Source: CBDAQR01 sp965199055
GTDB taxonomy: Bacteria; Pseudomonadota; Gammaproteobacteria; Pseudomonadales; Halieaceae
Assembly (NCBI GenBank): GCA_965199055.1
Contig: CBDAQR010000003.1
Span: 2,604,001 to 2,668,000 of the forward strand
Direction of reading: 5' to 3'
DNA length: 64,000 nucleotides
Of this stretch, positions 17,353-27,033 are shown piece after piece; positions within the stretch are counted from its first letter, which is position 1; every line of letters starts with the position of its first letter. The notes below the pieces were generated by a model. It had not been told where the DNA came from. It saw nothing but the letters and a program-made list of their open reading frames with translations, and ran no database searches. The position numbers and the translations under genes are program-made.

Positions 17353-17372
17353 GCCCCGGTTTCGGCCGGGGC
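17353..17372 (+). terminator. GC-rich hairpin after the mddA-like gene
   Basis: GCCCCGG at 17353-17359 pairs perfectly with CCGGGGC at 17366-17372 around a six-base loop, followed by a pyrimidine-rich but not U-only tail. It likely ends the mddA transcript. Confidence 0.6.
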
Positions 17373-17460
17373 AACTTCTCATTCCTTGTGGTCTAAAAAG
17401 AGCATTTTTCGGTATACACAGCTACCATTAGCAATGCCCTGAAATCACGAGGTCTGACCA

Positions 17461-17961
17461 ATGATTCGTCTCTCCGTAAACGGTGAGGTGCACACCGTAG
17501 ATGTCGCACCCGAAACCCCACTGCTCTGGGTCATACGAGAAAATCTGGGATTGACTGGCACCAAATTCGGCTGCGGCATTTCCATGTGCGGTGCCTGCAC
17601 GGTGCACATGGACGGAACCCCCATTCGCTCATGCGTCACACCGGTAGCAAGCGCAGAGGGCCGCGCCATCACGACGATTGAGGGCATTGCCGACGAAGAG
17701 GGCTTGCACCCCGTGCAGCAAGCCTGGCTGGATGAGCAAGTCCCACAATGTGGCTACTGCCAATCAGGACAGATCATGTCTGCGGTCGCACTGTTGCGCG
17801 ACAATCCCAACCCGGACGATGCGGCCATCGACGCGGCAATGTCTGGCAATGTCTGCCGCTGCGGCATGTACGACCGAATTCGCCGCGGTATCAAGCGCGC
17901 CGCCAGCGGCGCCGTCGCTTATTACGAGCCGGCAGAGCTTAAGGAGGTGCAACATGGGTAA
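17461..17961 (+). CDS. (2Fe-2S)-binding subunit, isoquinoline 1-oxidoreductase alpha type
   Basis: A 166-residue small subunit of a molybdenum hydroxylase. The N-terminal plant-ferredoxin-type cluster is held by the Cys residues of FGCGISMCGACTVHMDG (near residues 37-53) plus the Cys of PIRSC. The C-terminal four-helix domain binds the second cluster through CGYCQSGQIM and CRCGMYDRIRRGI. It passes electrons from the molybdopterin subunit encoded immediately downstream (8-bp overlap). Because there is no FAD subunit gene beside the pair, it fits the IorAB-like two-subunit enzymes that donate electrons to a cytochrome. ATG start, no strong RBS. Confidence 0.9.
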   Translation: MIRLSVNGEVHTVDVAPETPLLWVIRENLGLTGTKFGCGISMCGACTVHMDGTPIRSCVTPVASAEGRAITTIEGIADEEGLHPVQQAWLDEQVPQCGYCQSGQIMSAVALLRDNPNPDDAAIDAAMSGNVCRCGMYDRIRRGIKRAASGAVAYYEPAELKEVQHG

Positions 17962-20182
17962 GTGGACCAGACGCGGATTCATCAGTGCCGGTGTCGTAGC
18001 CGGCGGTGCCCTGGTTGTTGGCGTTGCGCTGCGTCCGGGCAATCGTAATCCGGATTTGGCGAAGCTGGTTGCTGAGGCGGATGAAGCACTCGTTAATGGC
18101 TGGGTAAAGATTGATACCGACAATACGGTCACTGTCATCGCGCCACACTCGGAAATGGGCCAGGGAGCGCAAACCGCTCTGGCACAAATGCTCGCCGACG
18201 AACTGGATGCCAACTGGGACAATGTCAGCTTCCAGGAGGCCCCAGCCGCCGATGAGTTTGCCAACTGGGCTTTGGTCAAAGGCTTTGCCGTCGGCGACGC
18301 GAAGATTCCCAAGGCACTGGTAGGCACTGCCGACGGCCTGTTCATGAAGGTCGCGGACCTGATGCACATGCAGGTAACGGGCGGCAGCCTGAGTATACGC
18401 GCAACCGGCGTCGCCGGAATGCGTGTTGCCGGCGCGGCGGCCAGGGAAATGCTGATCGAATCTGCCGCGGAAAGCTGGGGCGTAGATCCGCAGACGATCA
18501 CAACCGACAAAGGCTATTTGTTCCATCAAGGCAGCCAACGCCAGGCGCCCTACTCCGAATTTGCCGCTCGCGCTGGTGAGAAAACGCCGCCGCACAGCCC
18601 CACACTGAAGTCTCCCGACCAGTTCAAGCTGATGGGCAAAGACAAGCCGCGTCTTGACCTGCCTGCGAAAGTCGACGGGAGTGCCGAGTTTGGAATCGAT
18701 GTGGTGCTACCCGGGATGAAGTACGCCACCCTGACGGCGGCGCCCGTCTTTGGCGCCCAGGTCGAGAGCTTCAACGGCAAAGAAGCGCTGGCGATGCCGG
18801 GCGTTTCCGCGGTTATCAATCTCGGTGATGCCGTCGCCGTGGTCGCCGACGGCTACTGGCAAGCCAGTCAGGCGCTGGCGAAAGTCGACATTCAGTGGGC
18901 CAGCAGCAGCAATGACAGCATCGATAGCACAAGCATCTTCGAGCAGTTCGAACGCGACCTGCAAGCCAATGAACGTGCCGGGAGTGACGTCTCAGTAGGC
19001 GATACTGCCGCCGCGCTCAGCTCCGCCGACCTGGTTATTCAGCGGCAGTACAAGGTGCCCTACCTCGCCCATGCCTGCATGGAGCCCATGAATGCCGTCG
19101 CCAGATTCGACAACGGTGCCTGTGAGTTATGGACCGGCACCCAGGACCCATTGAGATTCAGGCATGCGCTGGTCGATGCGCTAGAAATTGATTACGAAAA
19201 GGTCACCGTTAACAACTACTTCATGGGCGGCGGCTTTGGACGTCGGGCTACACCTGACACGGCGATCCAGGCAGCGAGGCTGGCACGCGAGACGGGTACA
19301 CCGATCAAGCTGATCTGGTCACGGGAAGAAGATATACGCCACGATCACTACCGACCGGCTGTCGCCTCTAATTTCCGCGCGACACTGGGTTCCGACGGTA
19401 TGCCGGTGGCCTGGGAGAATCGCTTTGTCGAGAAACATGAACCCACTGAGGCGAGTCATATTCCCTATGGCATCCCCAACCAGGATATTTATTACGTCGA
19501 CAGCAGCACCCACGTGCCCTTCGGTGCCTGGCGCAGCGTCGATCACTCGCAACACGGCTTTTTTGTAGAGTCGTTTATCGACGAGCTGGCTCACGAAGCC
19601 GGCCAGGATCCCTACCAGTACCGTCGCAAGCTATTGGCTGGACAACCCCGCCGCCTGGCAGTTTTGGATAAGGCGGCCGAAATGGCGAACTGGAGCGCTC
19701 CGCTGGGTGAGAACCGTGGGCGCGGTATAGCGCTGCAGGAATCCTTCGGCACCCTGGTCGCAGAAGTCGTGGAGGTCAGTTTCCTTGATGGAGAGCTCAG
19801 CGTGGACCGGGTTGTGGTTGCGGTAGATCCGGGCTTCGCAGTATCGCCCGACGGCCTCACTGCACAGATGGAGTCTGGTGTTATCTACGGTTTGACAGCA
19901 GCGCTGTACGGCGAAATTTCGATTAATGATGGCCGCGTTCAGCAGGGCAATTTCCACGACTACCCGATGCTGCGTATGAGCGATGCCCCGGTGATCGAAA
20001 CTCACATCATCAATAGCATGGAAGCATGGGGCGGTGCCGGCGAGCCAGGCACACCCGGTATTGCGCCTGCGCTAACGAACGCAATCTTCGCCGCAACCGG
20101 CAATCGGGTACGCGAATTACCGGTGAGCAAGTTCGACTTTAACTACCAGATGCCGCCGGAGAACGCTGCCAGCGGCGCCTGA
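17954..20182 (+). CDS. Molybdopterin-binding subunit, isoquinoline 1-oxidoreductase beta type
   Basis: The start ATG 17954 is fixed by AAGGAGG at 17941-17947, inside the end of the upstream gene, so the two are coupled. The product (742 aa) begins with a twin-arginine signal (TRRGFI followed by a Gly/Ala/Val-rich helix), meaning the folded enzyme is exported. Typical xanthine-dehydrogenase-family segments follow: APHSEMGQGAQTALAQMLADEL, NNYFMGGGFGRRA near the molybdopterin site, and GGAGEPGTPGIAPALTNAIF, which contains the GxGExG motif with the catalytic Glu. IorB-type enzymes oxidise N-heterocycles or aldehydes; the substrate here is unknown. Confidence 0.9.
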   Translation: MGKWTRRGFISAGVVAGGALVVGVALRPGNRNPDLAKLVAEADEALVNGWVKIDTDNTVTVIAPHSEMGQGAQTALAQMLADELDANWDNVSFQEAPAADEFANWALVKGFAVGDAKIPKALVGTADGLFMKVADLMHMQVTGGSLSIRATGVAGMRVAGAAAREMLIESAAESWGVDPQTITTDKGYLFHQGSQRQAPYSEFAARAGEKTPPHSPTLKSPDQFKLMGKDKPRLDLPAKVDGSAEFGIDVVLPGMKYATLTAAPVFGAQVESFNGKEALAMPGVSAVINLGDAVAVVADGYWQASQALAKVDIQWASSSNDSIDSTSIFEQFERDLQANERAGSDVSVGDTAAALSSADLVIQRQYKVPYLAHACMEPMNAVARFDNGACELWTGTQDPLRFRHALVDALEIDYEKVTVNNYFMGGGFGRRATPDTAIQAARLARETGTPIKLIWSREEDIRHDHYRPAVASNFRATLGSDGMPVAWENRFVEKHEPTEASHIPYGIPNQDIYYVDSSTHVPFGAWRSVDHSQHGFFVESFIDELAHEAGQDPYQYRRKLLAGQPRRLAVLDKAAEMANWSAPLGENRGRGIALQESFGTLVAEVVEVSFLDGELSVDRVVVAVDPGFAVSPDGLTAQMESGVIYGLTAALYGEISINDGRVQQGNFHDYPMLRMSDAPVIETHIINSMEAWGGAGEPGTPGIAPALTNAIFAATGNRVRELPVSKFDFNYQMPPENAASGA

Positions 20183-20186
20183 TCAA

Positions 20187-21047
20187 CTAGCCGAACAAGC
20201 GGGGAAAAAGGCGCGGGGTATTCTCCAGGTAAGACTGGTACTGGGGATCATCACCCCAGCGTCGTTTTCCTGCGGCTTCCAACATGGGAATGCCGCTGAT
20301 GCGGGTCAGCAATAGGTACACAAATACCGGTGAGACCAACGTGACATATTGCCAGCCGGACAGCGCAGGGGAAGCGGCGAGCGCGAGCCCACACCACAGC
20401 AGAATCTCACCGAAATAGTTCGGGTGACGGCAGCGCGCCCAGAGCCCCGAGCGAATAAATGCGCCTTGATTGGCAGCATCACGACGAAACTGGCGTTTCT
20501 GATTGTCAGCCACAATCTCGGTGACAAACCCGATCAGCCACAATAGCGCACCGACAAAAAACACCGGCCCCAGCAATACAGGGCCTATTGATGTCAGCGC
20601 CGCGAGCACTGCCGAAAGCGTCATCAGCACCCATAAGCCCTGTAGCGTCCAGGTCATGAGAAAGCGCGGTGCGTTCGGCTTAATGCGATCGAAGCGAACG
20701 TCTTTGCCATCGCTGCGAATGCGCAGGAACAAAAAAGAACCCAATCGAATTGCCCACACCGCCACCATTAGCGCCAGCAAGTACTCACCGACGCCAGCAG
20801 TGCCCGAGGCAACAAGTGCCAAAAGTACGAGCAACAGGTAGGTGATGCTGCCCGTCAGGTCATAAAATTTCTCAGTCTGAAAAAGATACGCGGGAAGAAA
20901 CGCGAGCCACTGAATCAAGAATGCCAGCGCTGCACAGATGGCAAATAAGGGCAGGCCTGCCCAAAGCGCTCCGCCGGCGCTGCCAGCCAGCGCCATCAGT
21001 GCACCCACCAATACCGATAGGGCGATGCCGATCAGCGCTGTTTTCAT
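20187..21047 (-). CDS. DUF1295 family membrane protein (steroid 5-alpha-reductase-like)
   Basis: A 286-residue polytopic membrane protein with about seven helices. It carries the DUF1295/isoprenylcysteine-methyltransferase-like C-terminal signature: GLWARCRHPNYFGEILLW, then RWGDDPQYQSYLENTPRLFP. Eukaryotic relatives reduce steroid double bonds with NADPH; the bacterial members are largely uncharacterised. Its start overlaps the stop of the gamma-glutamyltransferase gene by four bases, making it the last gene of an MMPL-GGT-DUF1295 operon. It converges with the molybdopterin subunit gene with only four bases between stops. Confidence 0.87.
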   Translation of the reverse strand: MKTALIGIALSVLVGALMALAGSAGGALWAGLPLFAICAALAFLIQWLAFLPAYLFQTEKFYDLTGSITYLLLVLLALVASGTAGVGEYLLALMVAVWAIRLGSFLFLRIRSDGKDVRFDRIKPNAPRFLMTWTLQGLWVLMTLSAVLAALTSIGPVLLGPVFFVGALLWLIGFVTEIVADNQKRQFRRDAANQGAFIRSGLWARCRHPNYFGEILLWCGLALAASPALSGWQYVTLVSPVFVYLLLTRISGIPMLEAAGKRRWGDDPQYQSYLENTPRLFPRLFG

Positions 21048-22777
21048 TGCTGCGGCGCAATGCTGCGCACCGTACCCTCGCGTCTCGGGTCGGCGGCGCC
21101 TTCCAGTTGGTCGGGCCGAACCACAATCACATGCAGGCCTGAGTTCTCGCCCTCACGCTCCTGTACGTCGTAGCCTCGGGCCTTGAGGTCGTCGGCTATA
21201 GCCTGGCCGCCGTCTACCGATACCTCAACGCGCACCTTCTCGCCGCGCGCCACGAGATTAGGGAAGTCCACCGCCTGCTGCACGCTCAAGTCCCAGTCCA
21301 GTACGCCGAGAATACTCTTGGAGACATAGGCGGGAATGGAATTACCACCCGGTGAACCGGTCACCATCATGATGGATCCATCGCCATTAAACACCATGGT
21401 CGGAGACATGGATGACCGTGGCCGCTTACCGGGCGCAATCGCATTGGCCGGCAGAGCGCCCTCGGCGGGCACCTCGCGCGCAAAATCTGTCATTTGGTTG
21501 TTGAGCAAGAACCCACCTGCCCAACGGGAGGAGCCGAAAGGCGCCTCCACCGTCGCGGTCAATGCGACCGCATTGCCATTGGCATCGATAATGGAAAGGT
21601 GGGTAGTGCCCGCCACATCCTCAGTCGTATCGGCTCCCCAGCGCTGCGCACTGGCCTGGGGGTTTCGATAAGCCAGCGGGTCACCCTGGGTGGGGGTCGC
21701 CGAGGGCGCAAAACGCTCGCTGGCTCGGTACTTCAGGTAAGCGGGGTCGACCAGCGCCTCAAGGGGCACGTCAACAGCGTCGGGGTCACCAAAGTAGTAG
21801 TCTCTATCGGCATAGGCCAGCCGCTGGGCATCAATAAAAGCGGCGATCCGATCCGCCTGTGTATCCCCGTCCTGTACCAGGTGATCGTAAATGCCCGCGA
21901 TCATGATCTGCGCGCCGCCGGATGAAGGTGGAGTCGTCGTGCAGATATTCATGTCGCGAAAGCCGCCACAAATCGCTTCGCGTCTGCGAGGTTTATAGCG
22001 TGCAATATCGTCCACCGTCAGCGTTCCCGCGTTTGGGGGCTCCTGGGCAGCCTTGGCCATCTGCTCTGCAAGCTCGCCGGCATAGAACGCGGAAATGCCC
22101 TCACTAGCAATACGCCGCAGGGTGTCGGCGTACTCCGGATTCTTGCGCAGATCGCCCGCTTGCAGCGGCTCACCGTTTGGGAAGAAATACGCTGCCGTCG
22201 CAGGGTTTTCATCGAGACGGCCATATTCTGCAATGCGCGGCAGGAACCCGGCCATACGCGGCGAAACAACAAAGCCCTCTTCCGCCAACTTTATCGCCGG
22301 TTGAAACAGCGCCTGCCAGGGCAGCATACCGTGTTCATCGTGGGCGGCTTTGTACACCGCGATAGCACCCGGGGTTCCAACGGCCAGGCCGCTCTGCCAG
22401 GCCTCGACAAATCCCATTGCCTTGCCGTCGCGCATAAACATGTCGGCAGTCACACCCGCGGGGGCCTCCTCACGACCATCGTGAAACACCAGGCTTTTGT
22501 CCGCGTGTTCATAGACCAGTATGAAAGCGCCGCCGCCGATACCGGAACTTTGCGGCTCGACCAAACTGAGCACCGCATGCGCGGCAATAGCAGCGTCAAC
22601 CGCGTGGCCACCCTGCTCCAACATGAGCATGGCGGCATCGGTCGCATGCGGATTAGCGGCTGCCACCATGGCGCCCATGTCCCAGCTCGAGTGAGCCGGC
22701 GGTGACTCAGCTTCGCTATTGTCGGGCGCAGTGCAAGCGACCAATACCAAGGCCAGCAGTGGAGTGAATGCTTTCAT
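21044..22777 (-). CDS. ggt: Gamma-glutamyltransferase, lipoprotein form
   Basis: A 577-residue Ntn-hydrolase that cleaves gamma-glutamyl bonds, for example of glutathione. The N-terminus is a lipoprotein signal with lipobox LVAC, so the enzyme is membrane-tethered rather than free in the periplasm. The autoprocessing site and catalytic Thr lie in EDVAGTTHLSIID. Substrate-binding segments include PQSSGIGGGAFILVY, PPSSGGAQIMI and the glycine-rich VTGSPGGNSIPAY. Upstream it overlaps the MMPL exporter gene by four bases, and downstream it overlaps the DUF1295 gene the same way, so all three are probably translated together. Confidence 0.92.
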   Translation of the reverse strand: MKAFTPLLALVLVACTAPDNSEAESPPAHSSWDMGAMVAAANPHATDAAMLMLEQGGHAVDAAIAAHAVLSLVEPQSSGIGGGAFILVYEHADKSLVFHDGREEAPAGVTADMFMRDGKAMGFVEAWQSGLAVGTPGAIAVYKAAHDEHGMLPWQALFQPAIKLAEEGFVVSPRMAGFLPRIAEYGRLDENPATAAYFFPNGEPLQAGDLRKNPEYADTLRRIASEGISAFYAGELAEQMAKAAQEPPNAGTLTVDDIARYKPRRREAICGGFRDMNICTTTPPSSGGAQIMIAGIYDHLVQDGDTQADRIAAFIDAQRLAYADRDYYFGDPDAVDVPLEALVDPAYLKYRASERFAPSATPTQGDPLAYRNPQASAQRWGADTTEDVAGTTHLSIIDANGNAVALTATVEAPFGSSRWAGGFLLNNQMTDFAREVPAEGALPANAIAPGKRPRSSMSPTMVFNGDGSIMMVTGSPGGNSIPAYVSKSILGVLDWDLSVQQAVDFPNLVARGEKVRVEVSVDGGQAIADDLKARGYDVQEREGENSGLHVIVVRPDQLEGAADPRREGTVRSIAPQQ

Positions 22778-25101
22778 GAGAGATCCGAACGAGAAGAAAC
22801 CGCCAGTGTATTCGCCTGCGCGCGTTCTCGCCAGCGGTCAAACTTGATCAGCAGCGGCGGCAGAAACAGAAAATCGAGCAGCAGCGCTGCAACGATGATT
22901 GGCGTCAGCATGAGAGCGACGTTCTCGTAATAGAAGGTGTTGGAGAAGATCAGAATGAAGGTGGAAATGCTCAGCGATAAGGTGGTGATACTGATGGCCG
23001 GCCCAGCCTTTTCCAGCGAATACTGCACGGCATCCTCAGGCGTCATTTTATCGCGTCGCGCCTTGATGTACTTGCTCATGACATGCACCGAGTCATCCAC
23101 GACCAATCCCAGGCTGATAGAAAACAGCATCAGGATGTAGGGACTCAGTTGACCGTTCCACAAGGCCCAGAACCCAAACACGATTGTCGCGGGGAACAGA
23201 TTGGGTACGATGCTCAGCAAGCCGTAGCGCACACTCTTCAGGCCGATCATCATCGTCAGTGTGATGAAGACAAAACTAAAGGCAAAACCCTGTAATAGCT
23301 CAACACTGATTGAGCGATCCAGCCGGGCGAACAGGATATTGTTGTCGCCGTGTAACACCCGGTACTCGGGCTTCACGTTGTCGATAATCCACTGATCGAT
23401 ACGTTCATTGAACCCCAACAACTCCTGGTTTGAGAGGTCCGAGGTACCCACCACCAGACGTATGGCAGAGTAATCGGCATTAAACAACGGCTCCAGGTTG
23501 GGCTCGATCTCCTGCACCAGCTGGTAGCCCACCAGATAGTCGATAATCTGCAGGTGATCTTCGGGGAGCACATACCACGCCTCGTCGTTGTCATGCTCCG
23601 CCTCATTACGAATCTTCAGGTAATCGGTATAGCTACTGACAAAGCTCGCCTCGGGCTGCGCCTCCAGCCAGGCGGAAAAAGTCTCTACCTGACGCAGGAA
23701 GTCTGGCTCGGTAATGCCGTAGTACTTACCGCTGCTGACGCTGTAGACGAGACTTTTATCGTTACCGATTTTTTCCGCCAACGCAGTCATGACTTTGTGA
23801 AAATCCGAGTCCTTGTCGACAAAGCTGAAGCGATTGAAGTCGACAGTGTTGAGCGGCAACAAGGCGAGCGTTACCAGGATCAGTACCAGACAATAGCGGA
23901 ACAACTGATCACCGCGCTCAGCAACTAAACGGCCTACGCCCGCGACAAACCCCTGTACCCCCCAGTGGAATGGGCACCTTGCGCGTGGGTAACAGCAACA
24001 ACACCGCTGGCAATAACCCGAGGGTGAGCAAGTACGCCCAGGCGACGCCAATGGCAACCACATTGCCGAAGCCGTAGATGCCTGGCGAAGTACAGTAGTT
24101 AAGGCCCAGGAACCCGACACCAGTGGTTACCGTGGCCAGCGTCACCGGCTGCAGATTTACCTGCAGGCTCTCGCGCATTGCGTCAAGGCGTTGCAAGCCC
24201 CGGTGCAGGCCCTGCACATATATAGAGGCTATATGCACGCCATGGGCGGTCGCGATCATCAATACCACCAACGGCCCATGGTCGAGATTTGATTGAACGG
24301 CATATTCAGCCAACCTGCGGTTCCCACGGTGAGCCCTATCGAGATGAAGGACACAGCAAGGATGGTGAAGGCATAGGAAAGCGAGCGCAGGCAAAACCAG
24401 AGCAAACCGATGGAGATGGTAACCACCAAAGGCGCCAGGTAGCGGCTATCCTTGATCTGCGCTTTGTAGCTGTCGAGCTCGAACAGCACATTGCCAATCA
24501 CATAAATCTGTACCTCGGGATAGTTCTCCCGCAGGGAATCTCGCAAGTCGATAACTGACTCGGCAATATCGAGGCGGATGTTCTTGTCATCGTTACCGGC
24601 ACGGTACTTAACCAGGGCCAGCGCCAGGTCGCCCTCGGGAGAGAGCAGGCTCTTGGTGAGATCTTCATCGGCCATGGCAATCTGGCGAATTTCCTCGAGA
24701 TCTTCATCCGTCAGCGTCGAGAGTTCAGGAATCAGATAATCTCGGTCGTAGAGATTGGCATCGACTGCATTGAGCCGACGGTTCGACAAAGAGGCGACCG
24801 AGACTGCCGAGTCCACTTCAACGTAGCGGTTCGTCAGCTCATTCATGGCCCGAATGGCTTCCATGTTGAATAAATGTCCATCTTTATTCATGAAAGCAAA
24901 CAGCACGGCAGTGCTTGGGGGGAAGTCCTTACGAACCTGATCGACCTCGTCGCGGTAAGGGTCGGACTCGGCGAGGATGGCATTGAAGGTGTTGTCGACC
25001 GAGATGTAGCGGATTCCCCAAACGGTAGCCACGGTCAGCAGAATCAGCAGTACCGCCAACAGGTAGCGACGAGCCAGCAGTTGATTCACCACGTCTTGCA
25101 T
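22774..25101 (-). pseudogene. RND/MMPL family exporter, two compensating frameshifts
   Basis: The gene starts at ATG 25101 and encodes about 775 residues in two RND repeats, each a membrane helix, a large periplasmic loop and five helices. The N-terminal TM1 (LLAVLLILLTVATVWGI) and loop are intact to FNQISTMG. There the frame breaks at 24273-24274, where one G of the plus strand appears missing; restoring it continues into PLVVLMIATAHGVHI. The second break is at a run of six C (23958-23963); five would restore the frame into GVQGFVAGVG. The rest, with SLGLVVDDSVHVMSKY and the final helices, is intact. Both lesions lie in short homopolymers and cancel each other, leaving about 104 residues out of frame. 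Substrates of such HAE3/MMPL proteins are typically lipids or hopanoids. Confidence 0.85.
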
Positions 25102-25218
25102 AGGAAATCCCGGACCAAGGTTCTGCAGATTGCGAAACCCTGTTTATAGCACTATCCGCGACATGCGTTAACTGTGCTACTGTTTAGCAGCGCAAACCAA
25201 CGCCGCACGAGGTGTACG

Positions 25219-26898
25219 ATGAAGTTGTTTCACGGCCTAACGCTATTCCTCCTGAGCTTATCAATGGGAGTGCAGGCAAACTCGCTCACGCAAAAAGTGG
25301 GCGACTTTGCATTGCTGGACCAATCGGGCAAACAGCATCAACTCAGCTACTACGGCGATCAGGATTCCGTCATTATCCTTTCCCACGCGTTGAACGACCA
25401 AGCCGTTGCCAAAGCCGCCGCGCAACTGGCTGAGCTCGCTGAGCAACAATCCGATACCGTGGTATTTATGCTGAACGCGCAGCCAGAAGATAGCCGGGAT
25501 GCCATCGCGACGAGTGCGCAAAACCAGGGAATACCAGTGCTACTGGACGAGGCACAACTCGTGTCTCGCTCGCTGGGTCTCAAGCACACTGCCGAGTTGC
25601 TAATCATTGAACCCTCAACGATGAAGATCACTTTCAGGGGCTCCATCGACCAGCTTGAAGCTGGACTCGCCGGAAACTCAGCGGGCGCCGGCCAGGGCGC
25701 AGGCGTCGAAATTGCCTATAGCAAGCTGGGCGCGCCGGTATCGTACAGCCGCGATATCGTCCCCATTCTCGAAGACAATTGTGTGTCCTGCCACCATGAC
25801 GGCGGCATTGGCCCCTGGGCAATGTCCGATCACCGCATGGTGCAGGGTTTCTCCAAGATGATGCGCGAGGTTGTGATGACCCGGCGCATGCCCCCCGGGC
25901 AGATAGACGGCCATGTCAGCAAGCCTATTCAGGAAATGGCGGGGCTGACCATCACGGAGCAACAGAAGCTGGTGCAGTGGATTAATGACGGCGCTCCACT
26001 GGATGAGAGCGGAGAAGACCCACTCGCCGCGCTGACCTTCGATAACCCACGTTATACGCTGGGTGAACCCGACATGATTTTGAAGGTACCGCCGCAGACG
26101 ATTCCGGCCACCGGGGTGATCGATTACCGTTACGTTCCGGTTGAATTGAATCTCGATCGCGATGTCTGGGTGCGCGCTATGGAGACCATACCGGGTGACC
26201 GGCAAGTGCTGCACCATGTAATCGCTTACGTCTCCAGCCCAGCCGACAAGAGCGTCAAAGGACGCCAGACTGGCGCCGCTAATGGCGAGAGCCTGGGCGG
26301 GTTCGCCTCGGGACGCCAGCCCGATATATTTCGCGATAACAGTGGCCGACTGCTGAAGAAGGGCTCAAACCTCTTGCTGCAAATGCACTACACCACGTCG
26401 GGCAAGGAAACGGTGGATGCGACAGAAATTGGCTTATTCCTCTACGATGAGCCCCCGGCCCACGTCATGGCCGGCGGCGTGGCAGGCCAGCGACGATTCC
26501 TGATTCCGCCCAATACCAAGGAATATCCGCTGGAAGGTGAACAACTGGTCGAACGGGATGCCTATCTGTATTCGCTAATGCCGCATATGCACTACCGGGG
26601 CAAGTACATGAGCTACTCGGCTGTCTATCCGGACGGACGCGAGGAGATGTTACTGTCAGTACCCAGCTACGAGTTCAACTGGCAGTTCAACTATCAGCTC
26701 GAAGAGCCCATCTTCCTGCCCGCCGGTACCCGAATCGTTGCCCGCGGCGCCATGGATAACTCTGACCGCAATCCCTTCAATCCCGATCCGAACCGCCCCG
26801 TGCATTTTGGCCTGCAAACCAAGCACGAGATGTTTTTCGGCTTCACCACCCTGCGTTATGTAGGAGACACGCCGCAACAGCGGGTAGCGATTCGGTAA
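25219..26898 (+). CDS. Redoxin-cytochrome c-copper type II monooxygenase fusion
   Basis: ATG 25219 follows GAGGTG and opens a signal peptide (ending near VQANS); the product has 559 residues. Residues 25-160 look like an AhpC/redoxin domain without the CxxC pair. CVSCH at residues 188-192 is a c-type haem motif with a downstream Met-rich region (RRMPPG). The C-terminal 300 residues resemble ascorbate-dependent type II copper monooxygenases, with likely copper ligands HH in VLHHVIAYV, His in LLQMHYTTS, His-x-His in LMPHMHYRG and a later Met. The exported location agrees with haem and copper chemistry. The substrate is unknown. It is divergent from the MMPL exporter. Confidence 0.85.
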   Translation: MKLFHGLTLFLLSLSMGVQANSLTQKVGDFALLDQSGKQHQLSYYGDQDSVIILSHALNDQAVAKAAAQLAELAEQQSDTVVFMLNAQPEDSRDAIATSAQNQGIPVLLDEAQLVSRSLGLKHTAELLIIEPSTMKITFRGSIDQLEAGLAGNSAGAGQGAGVEIAYSKLGAPVSYSRDIVPILEDNCVSCHHDGGIGPWAMSDHRMVQGFSKMMREVVMTRRMPPGQIDGHVSKPIQEMAGLTITEQQKLVQWINDGAPLDESGEDPLAALTFDNPRYTLGEPDMILKVPPQTIPATGVIDYRYVPVELNLDRDVWVRAMETIPGDRQVLHHVIAYVSSPADKSVKGRQTGAANGESLGGFASGRQPDIFRDNSGRLLKKGSNLLLQMHYTTSGKETVDATEIGLFLYDEPPAHVMAGGVAGQRRFLIPPNTKEYPLEGEQLVERDAYLYSLMPHMHYRGKYMSYSAVYPDGREEMLLSVPSYEFNWQFNYQLEEPIFLPAGTRIVARGAMDNSDRNPFNPDPNRPVHFGLQTKHEMFFGFTTLRYVGDTPQQRVAIR

Positions 26899-26960
26899 GC
26901 ATTAACTGAGCGACTTCAACAACCCCATTCGCTGCTAGAGCGAAAACAGGCCAACCCTTG

Positions 26961-26989
26961 TTGACGGCTTTCAATCATGGTGCTATGGT
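26961..26989 (+). promoter_or_regulatory. Promoter overlapping the operator of the membrane-tethered operon
   Basis: TTGACG at 26961-26966 and TATGGT at 26984-26989 are 17 bases apart. The -10 hexamer is the first part of a palindrome, so a bound regulator would block polymerase. Confidence 0.45.
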
Positions 26990-27005
26990 GAAGTATAACA
27001 CCATA
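26984..27005. promoter_or_regulatory. 7-8-7 palindromic operator
   Basis: TATGGTG at 26984-26990 and CACCATA at 26999-27005 form a perfect inverted repeat with an eight-base spacer, 28 bases before the start of the MDR reductase gene. The geometry fits a TetR- or GntR-type repressor; none is encoded next to it. Confidence 0.5.
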
Positions 27006-27033
27006 TCGCAATCCCAGATTGAGGGTCGCCGCC

